64,000 bases of DNA from JANLQX01 sp031418775 (lineage in GTDB: Bacteria > Actinomycetota > Acidimicrobiia > Acidimicrobiales > JANYDT01): the NCBI GenBank assembly GCA_031418775.1, contig JANOJN010000308.1, positions 1 through 64,000 on the forward strand, in the 5' to 3' direction. How positions within the stretch are numbered: the stretch's first letter is position 1; each line of letters starts with the position of its first letter. The notes beneath the pieces were generated by a model that made no database searches, was not told where the DNA came from, and was given only the letters and a program-made list of their open reading frames with translations. The translations under genes and the position numbers were made by a program. Positions 16,314 to 25,800 of this stretch are shown here, one piece after another.

Positions 16314-17905
16314 ACGACAGGGTCCACGCTGTACCTACTGGCGCTGCGCTGCTCACAACACAGGAGGTCCCTCTACGCGACGGTCTGTCCGTGGAGCACA
16401 CGCAACCGCGGCCGACCGGCGACGAGCTCTTCGATCGATTCACCGCGTTGACCTTCGATGACGTCGTCGTCGTGCCGGGGTACAGCGAAGTGCTCCCCGC
16501 TGACGTCGACACGTCGGCGATGCTCGCCCGGGGCATCCGTCTTCACGTGCCTATCGTTTCTGCGGCAATGGATCGGGTGACGGAGTCGCGCATGGCGGTT
16601 GCCGTGGCGCGCGAAGGCGGGATCGGGGTCATCCATCGCAATCTCGACCCCGAGGATCAGGCGGCCGAGGTGCGGCGGGTGAAGCGCAGTCAGTCGGGCA
16701 TGATCACCGACCCCGTGACCGTCGGCCCGTTCTCCACCGTCGCGGAAGCCGAAGGGCTGATGGCGCGTTTCCGGTTCAGTGGGGTGCCGGTCGTTGCGCC
16801 CGATGGCCTGCTCATCGGGATCATCACCAACCGCGACATCCGCTTTCTCGAACCCGGCGACGAGCAGCGTCCCGTCACCGACTTCATGACCTCGGCAGGG
16901 TTGATCACCGCAGCGACGGGCACGACCCTCGATGAGGCAAAAGCCCTGTTACGCCGTCACCGCATCGAGAAGCTGCCCCTCGTGGACGACCGCGGCCATC
17001 TGACCGGGCTCATCACGGTGAAGGACCTCTCCAAGCATCGCGACCATCCGCACGCATCTCTTGACGGGCGGGGCCGCCTTCGGGTCGCAGCGGCCGTGGG
17101 AGTCGGTGCCGACGTCGAGAAGCGCGTCGACGCGCTCGTGCAGGTCGGCGTCGACGCCGTTGCACTCGACACGGCGCACGGGCACTCCAAGGGCGTGATC
17201 GACACCATCGCCATGATCCGCGGGTCATGGCCCGACCTCGCGATCCTGGCCGGGAACGTGGTCACCTCGGAAGGCGTCGAGGCTCTCGTCCGTGCGGGTG
17301 CCGATGCCGTGAAGGTCGGTGTGGGTGCGGGTTCGATCTGCACGACCCGCGTGGTCGCGGGAGCCGGCATGCCGCAGCTCTCGGCTATTCACGAGGCGGC
17401 GTTGGCCGCGCGCCGCCTCGGAATCCCGCTGATCGCCGACGGCGGCATCACGTACTCGGGCGATGTGGTGAAGGCGATCGCCGCCGGTGCGAACCTCGTC
17501 ATGCTCGGGAGCGTGCTGGCCGGAACCGACGAGTCGCCGGGAGAGTTCGAGCTCTACGAGGGCCGCCGCTTCAAGAGCTATCGGGGCATGGGCAGTCTCG
17601 GCGCGTTGAGCGGTCGGGCGAACGACCGCTACGCCACCGGCCAGGGCCGCGGCGAGACCGATACCGGCAAGCTCGTGCCCGAGGGCATCGAGGGGCGAGT
17701 GCCGTATTCGGGATCGCTGGGTGACGTGATGCACCAGATGGTGGGCGGCCTGCGGGCCGGCATGGGGTACGCCGGTGCAGCGAATCTCGATGAACTGCGC
17801 CGAGCGCGGCTGATGCGGGTGACCGCAGCCGGCCGCGCGGAGAGCCATCCGCACGATGTGCAGATCACCAAGGAAGCGCCGAACTACAGCCGCGGCGGCC
17901 TATGA
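16310..17905 (+). CDS. guaB: Inosine-5'-monophosphate dehydrogenase GuaB
   Basis: The 531-residue enzyme oxidises IMP to XMP, the committing step to guanine nucleotides. LTFDDVVVVPGYSEVLP starts the barrel. Two CBS domains are inserted at about 130-245. The catalytic loop GAGSICTTRVVAG carries Cys344, and the flap region includes YRGMGSLGAL and PEGIEGRVPYSG. An N-terminal extension of roughly 35 residues precedes the usual start, which explains the length above the typical ~490. The first ATG is kept because it overlaps the purN stop. A guanine-branch gene in the middle of a de novo IMP operon is unusual. Confidence 0.94.
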   Translation: MNDRVHAVPTGAALLTTQEVPLRDGLSVEHTQPRPTGDELFDRFTALTFDDVVVVPGYSEVLPADVDTSAMLARGIRLHVPIVSAAMDRVTESRMAVAVAREGGIGVIHRNLDPEDQAAEVRRVKRSQSGMITDPVTVGPFSTVAEAEGLMARFRFSGVPVVAPDGLLIGIITNRDIRFLEPGDEQRPVTDFMTSAGLITAATGTTLDEAKALLRRHRIEKLPLVDDRGHLTGLITVKDLSKHRDHPHASLDGRGRLRVAAAVGVGADVEKRVDALVQVGVDAVALDTAHGHSKGVIDTIAMIRGSWPDLAILAGNVVTSEGVEALVRAGADAVKVGVGAGSICTTRVVAGAGMPQLSAIHEAALAARRLGIPLIADGGITYSGDVVKAIAAGANLVMLGSVLAGTDESPGEFELYEGRRFKSYRGMGSLGALSGRANDRYATGQGRGETDTGKLVPEGIEGRVPYSGSLGDVMHQMVGGLRAGMGYAGAANLDELRRARLMRVTAAGRAESHPHDVQITKEAPNYSRGGL

Positions 17906-18402
17906 GTTCCGGGGCACGTCCGGTGGTCGGCGTCGTGATGGGTTCCACTTCCGACTGGTCGGTGATGGAGCACGGCGCGTACATCCTCGGTGAGCTCGGC
18001 ATCGCCCACGAGCGCAAGATAGTAAGTGCGCATCGTATGCCGATCGAGATGGCCGACTACGCGACGAGCGCGGCAGGTCGCGGGCTCCGTGTCATCATCG
18101 CCGGAGCCGGAGGGGCCGCGCACCTTCCGGGCATGTTGGCGGCACACACCCTTGTCCCCGTCCTCGGTGTGCCGATCCCGGCCACGGCTCTGCAGGGGAT
18201 GGACGCGTTGCTCTCCATCGTGCAGATGCCGGCGGGCGTCCCAGTGGCAACCTTCGCCATCGGCAAACCGGGCGCGATCAACGCCGCGCTCTTTGCTGCG
18301 GCCCTGCTCGCCGGCACCGACCCAGTGGTGGCCGGCAGACTCGCGGAGCAACGAGAAAAGGCGCACGATGATGCCGTCGCGTCGGAGGTGTGGCTGTCGT
18401 GA
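17902..18402 (+). CDS. purE: N5-carboxyaminoimidazole ribonucleotide mutase PurE
   Basis: The 166-residue class I PurE converts N5-CAIR to CAIR. It shows GVVMGSTSDWSVMEHG, the substrate loop SAHRMP, AGAGGAAHLPGMLAAHT and GMDALLSIVQMPAGVPVAT. ATG at 17902 overlaps the guaB stop (ATGA). The partner PurK, which makes N5-CAIR, is encoded 31 bases downstream. Confidence 0.95.
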   Translation: MSSGARPVVGVVMGSTSDWSVMEHGAYILGELGIAHERKIVSAHRMPIEMADYATSAAGRGLRVIIAGAGGAAHLPGMLAAHTLVPVLGVPIPATALQGMDALLSIVQMPAGVPVATFAIGKPGAINAALFAAALLAGTDPVVAGRLAEQREKAHDDAVASEVWLS

Positions 18403-18433
18403 CCGCTTGGGCCACCCACGCTTCTCTCCTCTG

Positions 18434-19609
18434 ATGGCGCTCGACGACGTGGGTTCGCCGACGATCGGCGTGCTCGGCGGCGGCCAGCTCGGCCGGATGC
18501 TCGCGCTCGACGCGCGAGCAAACGGCATCCGTTGCGTGGTTCGCACCGACGAGCAGCCGGGAGGTCCGGCCGCGCAAGTGGCCGAGGGGGAATTCGTCGG
18601 CTCCTATGACGACGAGGCGCTCAATCGTTCGTTTGCCGATGCGTGTGACGCGATCACAGCCGAGTTCGAGAACCTCCCTGCGACCCTCCTCGAGGCCTTC
18701 GCTGAACGCGTTTCCGTCCGGCCTGGAGCGAGATCCGTTGGGATCTGTCAGCATCGTCGACGCGAGAAAGAGTTTCTTGCCGAACACGGCATTCCTTGCG
18801 CGCCGTTCGCCGTGGTCCGCTCGGCCGATGAGGTAGTTGCGGCGTTGTCCTCGCTCGGAGGGCGGGGCATCCTGAAAACGGCGGCGTTCGGTTACGACGG
18901 ACGCGGTCAGGAGCGCCTCGACGCCTCGACCATGGAGCCGTCGGACATCGCTCGAGCGTGGAAGAGGCTCGGGTCCGAAGAGGCCGTGCTCGAACAACTC
19001 GTTCCCTTCGACTGCGAGATCTCCATCGTCGGAGCGCGTGGACACGATGGCTCGTGGGTTTCTTATCCGCCTGGGGAGAACGTGCATGTTGCCGGGATCC
19101 TCGATCACACGATTGCTCCGGCCCGCGTCCACACCGATGTGGCTGCGCGGGCAACGTCGTTGGCCCGTTCGATCGCCGATGCGCTCGGCCACGTTGGTGT
19201 GCTGGGGGTGGAACTGTTCGTGCTGTCAGACGGGTCGCTGGTGGTCAACGAGATGGCCCCGCGTCCGCACAATTCAGGCCATCACACGATCGATGCGTGT
19301 GCGGTGAGCCAGTTCGGCCAGCAGTGGCGCGCGGCACTGGGTCGGCCGCTGGCCGACGCGTCGCAGCACACGTCGGCCGTGATGATGAACCTGCTCGGCG
19401 ATGTGTGGTCGAACGGCGAGCCGAATTGGGCGGAAGTGACCGGCGATCCCACGGTCCGGCTCCATCTCTACGGGAAGTCCGAGCCTCGCCCGGGCCGCAA
19501 GATGGGCCATCTCTGTGTGTTGGCCGGGCCGAGCGAGTCGACGGCTGCGCTGGTCGCTCGGGCGCTATCACTTCGTGGTCGCGTCGGACCGGTCGACACC
19601 CACCACTGA
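18434..19609 (+). CDS. purK: N5-carboxyaminoimidazole ribonucleotide synthase PurK
   Basis: The 391-residue ATP-grasp enzyme makes N5-CAIR from AIR, bicarbonate and ATP. Markers are IGVLGGGQLGRMLALDA at the N-terminus, EFENLPATLLE, ILKTAAFGYDGRGQ (ATP-binding loop), LGVELFVLSDGSLVVNEMAPRPHNSGH and the TIDAC motif. The ATG at 18434 is the best start; it leaves 31 bases after purE. This is the last gene of the operon and converges on the globin gene with only 8 bases between stops. purB, purH, purA and guaA are not in the window. Confidence 0.94.
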   Translation: MALDDVGSPTIGVLGGGQLGRMLALDARANGIRCVVRTDEQPGGPAAQVAEGEFVGSYDDEALNRSFADACDAITAEFENLPATLLEAFAERVSVRPGARSVGICQHRRREKEFLAEHGIPCAPFAVVRSADEVVAALSSLGGRGILKTAAFGYDGRGQERLDASTMEPSDIARAWKRLGSEEAVLEQLVPFDCEISIVGARGHDGSWVSYPPGENVHVAGILDHTIAPARVHTDVAARATSLARSIADALGHVGVLGVELFVLSDGSLVVNEMAPRPHNSGHHTIDACAVSQFGQQWRAALGRPLADASQHTSAVMMNLLGDVWSNGEPNWAEVTGDPTVRLHLYGKSEPRPGRKMGHLCVLAGPSESTAALVARALSLRGRVGPVDTHH

Positions 19610-19617
19610 CGTTCCAA

Positions 19618-19998
19618 TCAGAACTGGCGGGCATACCAGAGTCTGCTCACGAGCGCGAGAACTGCTCTTCGGATACGCGGTGAAAGGGGTGCCCCGTTCA
19701 GGATGTCTTCAAGATGGCCCAGTACAGCGGCCACCTCCTCATCGGAGATCTTGAGTCCGGAGTGCGCTGAGGCAAGGTCTTTCGGCAACTCCTTGGCCCC
19801 GGAAAGCGCCTCGGTAAACCACTCGCGTTGGGCCGCTTTGAGCGTCGCGAGTCGCTCGGGCTGGAAGTGGTGTTGAACGAACGGATCACCGGAAAGCCGG
19901 CGGTACAGTTCATCGACGACGGCTTCGACGGTGGGTGCGCCACCGATGGCAGCGTAGAGATCGGGCTTCTCGGAACCGTTCCCGACGGTGTCGTTCAC
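19618..19998 (-). CDS. Truncated haemoglobin (group I-like)
   Basis: The 126-residue haem protein has the truncated-globin outline: LYAAIGGAPTVEAVVDELYRR, DPFVQHHF, LKAAQREWFTEALSG, then AHSGLKISDEE with His79 as the likely proximal haem ligand. Proteins of this family bind oxygen, nitric oxide or similar ligands in the cytoplasm, and several protect against nitric oxide. Its ATG overlaps the stop of the upstream LuxR-family regulator by 4 bases, so the two are probably translated together. That points to a shared sensing or defence task (inference). Confidence 0.88.
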   Translation of the reverse strand: MNDTVGNGSEKPDLYAAIGGAPTVEAVVDELYRRLSGDPFVQHHFQPERLATLKAAQREWFTEALSGAKELPKDLASAHSGLKISDEEVAAVLGHLEDILNGAPLSPRIRRAVLALVSRLWYARQF

Positions 19999-22640
19999 GC
20001 CACTCGCCCGGTAGTCAACGAGGCGAGGGCGTCGGCGAGTTCGGACCTGGTGCGAACGCCGAGCTTGTCGTAAATCCTCGCAAGATGGGTTTCCACCGTT
20101 CGGACGCTGAGGAAGCAGGTCTCGGCAACCTCCCGACTTGTTCGGCCCGCAGCGACAATCGCGGCAATCTCCCGTTCACGCCGGGTGAGTGGCACGACGG
20201 ACTCGACGACCGCAAACAACGGTGTGACTCCACCTTCGCAGGCGGCCAGAAACTCGCCCGCTCGTCGGGTCCACGCCGCGGCATCGCGGGCCCGTCCGTC
20301 GCGCGCAAGAGCGTCTCGCGCTGCGCTTGCCGCTTCGGCGGCGAGTGCGTGATAGCCGAGACCGGCGAACCGGTCAGCGGATTCGATGAGTCCGTCCGTT
20401 GAGGAATTGGCCAGCGCATGGACGAACGCCGTGAACGCCGGAAGGGCCGGTCCATCAACGATGTTGTCGAACTCGGTGAGGTGTCGTGAAGCCAGGTTCG
20501 GATCACCCAGCCGGGCGACGTCGAGCAGGACACGAATGGCGTGGCTAACGCAACCACCGGTCTGCAGCGACGTTGCGAGCTCGATGAGGTCGACGCGGGC
20601 CTGGGTCGATTCTCCCCGGGCCGCACGAAGCCAGGCCATTCCCCGTTTGCCGTAAATCTCGAAGAAGGCGGCGGGATGGCTCGGGATGGCGTTGAGCGCG
20701 TCCACGGTGGCGTCGGCGTCAGGGATGTCTCGGAGGTACGCCGACGCGAGCAGCCGGCCAGACAGCGCCCATCGTTCGCCGAAACGCTCACCGATCAATC
20801 GGAAGAATCTCGCTGACGTGTCAAACCACCGTCGGGCCGATTTCGCGTGACCACGGTCGAGCAGCACATGGCCATAGGCCAGCGCGGATCTCGCCTGTCG
20901 GTGCAAATCGGCGAGGTCTGTGGCGTTCTCCCACGCGTCGGCGACGACGTTGGTCATGGTTTCGAGCGCGCCGGAGTCGAGCAGTGCAACCCAGTGGAAG
21001 TCGGGAAACAGCGATCGTGGGTCGAGAGTCGGGTTGCGACCCAGATACTCCTCAGCCATTCGCACTGCCAGTTCGGGGCGTCCGCCCGCCGACGTTGCAC
21101 CAACGTATGAGGCATACACCTCCGGCTCGTCGGCACCGCTCTCGACGAGGTGCTCAGATCGCGCCCGACTCGACGTAGCGTCACCCTGCAAGAGCTCGAT
21201 GAGCGCCCTCATGGCTTCGGCGCGCCGATGCGTGCGGACCGATCCGTCGGCCGCGGCGACTCCCGCGAGCACGTGGAGCGCACCCGGGTAGTCCCCGACC
21301 CCTCGCGCCCGGATGAGGCCGTCGAGCACACCAATCCGTGCCCATTGGGCTCCGCCTGCTGAAGCGTTGGCGAGTGGCTCGACCAACACGTCGAGAGCCT
21401 CATGGTGGCGGCCGAGCAGGTGGCGGGTCATCGCAAGTGCCCTCGAGGTGAGCTCACTCGGTTCTCGGTCGTGTGCGGCGGTCGCAAGGCGTTCGGCGAG
21501 GTCGATGTCGTGTCGTCGGATCGCGTCGAATGCTGCCTTCGCAAATCCGACCGGGTCGACATCGCCGGCGTCTAGACGCCAGCTCGCGACGGCGAGCGCA
21601 TCGTCATGGCGGCGTGCGCCGAAGGCCATCACGCAATCAGCCAGCGTTCTGCGGATCTTGCGGGCCCGCAACTGCGATGTCTGAGACCGGACAACTTCTC
21701 CGTAGAGCGGATGAGTCAAACGCACGGTCACGCGGCGACGATCCTGGAACACCCGCACGAGCCCAGCCTCTTCGAGCGCAATGAGGGCCTCGCTGCTGAT
21801 CACCGCCTCGAGAAGCCCGATTCCCGCTGGCTCGCTGAGAGCGACGCAGCAGAGCGCTTGGTTCTGCTCGTCGCTCAGCGAGCTCAGACGTTGGCGAACA
21901 AGGTCGACGAGCGCAGTCGACGACGCCAACGGGCCGACCATCGTCCAGACACCGTCGAGTTCTCGGATTGCTCCGGCCCCGAGCGAGCCCAGGGTGAGCT
22001 CGCGGGCATGGAGCGGGTTCCCATTCGTCCGTTTCCAGATCTCTGCTTCGAGGACTGGTGACAGCGGTCCCCCGAGAGCCTCAGCCGCCAATTCGATGAC
22101 GAACTCACGGCTCAGTGGACCAACCGGCACGAGAACCGCTGAACCTTGCACCCAGAGCGACGAAATGGGCTCTGGTGTCGGCTCTCCGTTTCGGACGCCG
22201 CAGAGGAGGAACACCGCAAGTTCACGGGCGAGCTGGCTGACCAGCACGGCGGAGGAATCGTCGAGCAGATGGGCGTCGTCAACAGCGATGAGCAGAGGGC
22301 GGCCCTGACTGACTTCGGCAAGCGCGCGGCGAACGGCAACGAACCGTTCGATTGATTGGTCGATGTCGGTGGTCTCGAGGAGCGAACTGAAGGCGTAGAG
22401 CGGGAGGGTTGACGTCGCTCTGCTGGCGAAGAGCCGGATGACTGCGAAACCTTCGCTCTGGGCCTTCTCGACCGCCGCCGCGAGGACGGTCGACTTCCCG
22501 ACACCGGCGTCTCCGGTGAGCACCACTCCAACAAGGTCAGCGCGTTTCATCGCGCACGTGACCTGTTCGAGTTCCGACACCCGTCCCAGCACGAGATCTC
22601 CGAGTTTGTGATCTGTGGGTCCGACACCTGACCCGAGCAA
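19995..22640 (-). CDS. Large ATP-binding LuxR-family (LAL) transcriptional regulator
   Basis: The 881-residue product is a STAND-type regulator. Walker A GDAGVGKST lies at 43-51 and a Walker B-like LLIAVDDAHLL near 115-125. A long helical, repeat-like middle covers about 380-790. The C-terminal LuxR helix-turn-helix is RREREIAAIVAAGRTSREVA then SVRTVETHLARIYDKLGVRT. Such LAL proteins bind an unknown inducer with their middle part and activate genes after ATP-dependent assembly. The open frame begins with TTG at 22640; no ATG lies near. The overlap with the globin gene at its 3' end is the only clue to its role. Confidence 0.88.
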   Translation of the reverse strand: MLGSGVGPTDHKLGDLVLGRVSELEQVTCAMKRADLVGVVLTGDAGVGKSTVLAAAVEKAQSEGFAVIRLFASRATSTLPLYAFSSLLETTDIDQSIERFVAVRRALAEVSQGRPLLIAVDDAHLLDDSSAVLVSQLARELAVFLLCGVRNGEPTPEPISSLWVQGSAVLVPVGPLSREFVIELAAEALGGPLSPVLEAEIWKRTNGNPLHARELTLGSLGAGAIRELDGVWTMVGPLASSTALVDLVRQRLSSLSDEQNQALCCVALSEPAGIGLLEAVISSEALIALEEAGLVRVFQDRRRVTVRLTHPLYGEVVRSQTSQLRARKIRRTLADCVMAFGARRHDDALAVASWRLDAGDVDPVGFAKAAFDAIRRHDIDLAERLATAAHDREPSELTSRALAMTRHLLGRHHEALDVLVEPLANASAGGAQWARIGVLDGLIRARGVGDYPGALHVLAGVAAADGSVRTHRRAEAMRALIELLQGDATSSRARSEHLVESGADEPEVYASYVGATSAGGRPELAVRMAEEYLGRNPTLDPRSLFPDFHWVALLDSGALETMTNVVADAWENATDLADLHRQARSALAYGHVLLDRGHAKSARRWFDTSARFFRLIGERFGERWALSGRLLASAYLRDIPDADATVDALNAIPSHPAAFFEIYGKRGMAWLRAARGESTQARVDLIELATSLQTGGCVSHAIRVLLDVARLGDPNLASRHLTEFDNIVDGPALPAFTAFVHALANSSTDGLIESADRFAGLGYHALAAEAASAARDALARDGRARDAAAWTRRAGEFLAACEGGVTPLFAVVESVVPLTRREREIAAIVAAGRTSREVAETCFLSVRTVETHLARIYDKLGVRTRSELADALASLTTGRVA

Positions 22641-22754
22641 TCTCGGAGCCTACTGGAGGGTCGTCGGTCCGGGCCGTCACGAGTGACGACCCGGATGGAC
22701 GAAGCAACGCGCAAGCCATGCCGAGACGCTGCGCTGCACGTTGGTGCATTGCGT

Positions 22755-22810
22755 GTCACTTGCCGCGACCACGCATGACGTTGTCCTTCGCCGCGACGAC
22801 GCATGACGTT
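22755..22810. repeat. Two tandem copies of a 28-base repeat downstream of the SGNH hydrolase gene
   Basis: Read on the minus strand, just after the stop of the SGNH gene, AACGTCATGCGT...GTCGCGGC followed by a short spacer occurs twice (22783-22810 and 22755-22782). A few mismatches separate the copies. The core GCCGCGACSACGCATGACGTT (plus strand) is identical except at one base. The flanking gap to the regulator gene (22641-22754) shows nothing else. Purpose unknown. Confidence 0.6.
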
Positions 22811-25800
22811 CTACTTGCCCTTCTTCTGCTGATTGGCGAAGATCTGTTTGGCAAAGTTGGTGCCGATGCGAACCGGTCCGGTCGAGACGTTCTCCCCGTA
22901 GGTGCCATCCGCACCGGTGATACCCACCTTGATCCACCACAGGCCCTTCGGACCTGACCACTTGTAGGTGTTTCGTCCAGGCTGGGCCGGAACCGAAGCG
23001 ATCTTCTTCCATGGACCGCGAGGTGACGATGAGTACATCAGTTCCGCGTTACCACCGGCGTTGTTGTTCTCGGCGAACACGATGTCGAAGTCGTTCACTC
23101 CGCAGTCATCGGTAGCCAACAGCACCTCGTCGACGTAGCTGAACCGCTCGTTGTACGGCTCGAAGAGGTCGACCCGAAACATCGCCTGCGTTTCGACCCA
23201 ACCTGTCTGGCCGGGCACCTTCTCGGTGGAGTCGGTGGGTGCCGCGTCGACCCCGTTGTACGGCGTGGGGTCCTTGAGGTCGATGCTCAACGTGGTGTCG
23301 TTGGGGTATTCGGTGACCGGATTGAATTGCTGGAAACTCTTGGACGTCAGTGTCGCCTTGCTCATGACTCGGAACACCCAGCCGCTGTCAGAGTTTGGGA
23401 GGAACTGCTGGCTGTACCTTCCGTCGTACTTTCCGAGGAGAGCAGTCACTCGATGAAAGGTGTTGGTGTCGATGACGTTCTTGCCCATGTTCAATCGCAG
23501 GTTGGGATCGCCCGGGGTCGACGTGGCGGCAAACGCCGCACGATCCCATTGGCCGGCAAAGATGCCGTTGGCTGTCCAGCCCTTCTTGTACTGCTCCGCG
23601 AAAGCGATGTCCGACGGCTTGGCGAAGTCCCACGGGTCACCGATGACCCGGGTCGCCCAGTCGTTGTTCGCGCAGGTTCGTCCGGTGTACGGCACGGGCT
23701 TGCCGCCGGCCGGGAACAGGTAGGGCACCGCACCTGCCACGTCCGGGTTGAGCACCTCGGGCACCGGTCCGGCAACGTTCCCGTCACTGGCGGCGTTGCC
23801 TTGATGGGGGCCGACGACCTGAACCCAGTCAATTTCTGCTCGGACCACCGGGTTGTTGGCGTCCGGGGTGATGGCGACGCGAATGCCGGTGACCGGTGCG
23901 CCCTTCGGAAGGGCGAATTCGTAGGTCCGCCAACCCACGGTGGTGACGAACGGATTCGTTGTTTCGCACGTCGCGTTCACGCCTTGGGCGCAGGTGTAGA
24001 ACTGCACTCCGGCACCGACTTCCGCCGAAACATTCATCCGGACCCGCACCTTGGTGTATTTCGCAGGGTCGATCGGGTGGTTGCCCGTCTCCCGATCGTG
24101 GAGGGTCGCCACCGATCCGCGTTCGTTCCCGCCGGTGTCGTATCCGGCCCATGCCGGTGAGAAGTAGCCGGGTTTGTTGAATTCGAGACGTAGTTGGCCG
24201 TTGGAAAGCGTTGGCACCGAACTGACGCCTTCGATCGGTCCCTCAGTGACGAGGGCGACGTCTTCGGCATTGGCGTAGTCGAGGGGATCGCCGAACGTGT
24301 CGGAGAAGAACTCGCTCACCGGAGCACCGTCCTCGGCGAGGGCACGTGGGGTGGCCTCGGCGTCGTCGCGGACCTCCGGCGTGTCGTCGGACAGGTCGAT
24401 GATTGCCGGGGCAACCGGTCCTGAGCGGGAGGCGCCGCTGGCCTTGACGGAAATCGTCGCCCTCTGAACCCGGGTGAACGCTCCCGTCCCCACGGAGTAC
24501 CAGAACGAATCCGTGCCGACGAAGTCCGGCTTCGGTGTGTAGGTGAACCCGCCGCCCTCACGGAGTTTCACCGTACCCTTCGTCGGCGGCGTCCCGAGCT
24601 TGGCCCGGAGGATCTCGGCAATGTCCTCGTCGGAGTCATTCGCCAAGACTCCTTTGGTCCAATTGACGGTGAGCGGCGTGTTGGCCTTCGTGGTGTACGT
24701 ATCCTTCCAGAGGATCGGTGGCACGTTCGGGGTGAGGCTGACCATGATCTTGTCGGCCATGGCCAGATAGCCCGCGACGTTGGGATGCATCGTTCCGGTC
24801 ATGATTCCCCTGTCCGCCCTGGCATCACCCGCCGTGTTGATGAATCGTTTGCCCTTCGAGGCGCAGTACCCATGACCCTTGAACGCATCCGAGATGCCGC
24901 CGACGATCTCGAAGTCAGCATTGATAGCGCCCTGATTCAGGCCCGTTGTCAGCCAGGAGTACACGTCATTGTTCGCCCACTTCACCTCTGCTGTTCCCCA
25001 CCCTTTGAAGGGAATCGCATCGAGGAAACTGAACACCCCGCCGAGCAGTCCGTTCGCCACCGCGTCCTCGAGAATGTCGCTGCAGAGTCCGCCATTGTCA
25101 CCGTAGAGAGGGTTGGGATATTCCAGGAGGAGCCTGCGTTTCGTCTTGATGCCGAGTCGCGTGATCTCGGCCTTCATCGAATTGAAGTGCGCTGGAAGTT
25201 TGGCCGCGTCGGCCTTCACTCGCTTCTTCAGAGCGATATCATTTGGGTAGTACCCCACGTCTTCATTGAAGCAGTCGATGAACAGAACACAAACCTGCGT
25301 CATCTTCGCCATGCCAACGTCGTTGAGTCCCGCCGACATGATGACTGCGTCGATTTCCCGGTTCCCGACGGCATCTTTGATCTGCTGGAGCTGCGACTTC
25401 TGCAACACGGTGGTGTCGTCGATCATCCCTGCGTAGCCGCCGATGATGCCGCTTCCGCTTGAAGGAGCCGTCAGCTCATAGGGATCGAGAATCCCCGAGT
25501 AGTTCTTCCAATCGGTGTTTATGGTTGCGCCCGAGCAGGAGAAATTTAGCAAAGTAACGGAGGCCACGCTGCGGTGCTCGATCCGCTCCGCCGCCTTGAC
25601 CCCTCCAGAGTTGGCGGACCGGTGACACCGATTGTCGATCCAGGGCGGCCCTCCAACGAAGGGAGCACCTTCTCCCGAGGACATCGAATCGCCGATGATC
25701 ACGACGAGCAGGTCCTTGACCAGCACGTCACGGTCCCACGACCCGAGGATGCCACCGTCGGGCTTGATGACCTTGAGGCTCACCGGGTACTCACCCTCTT

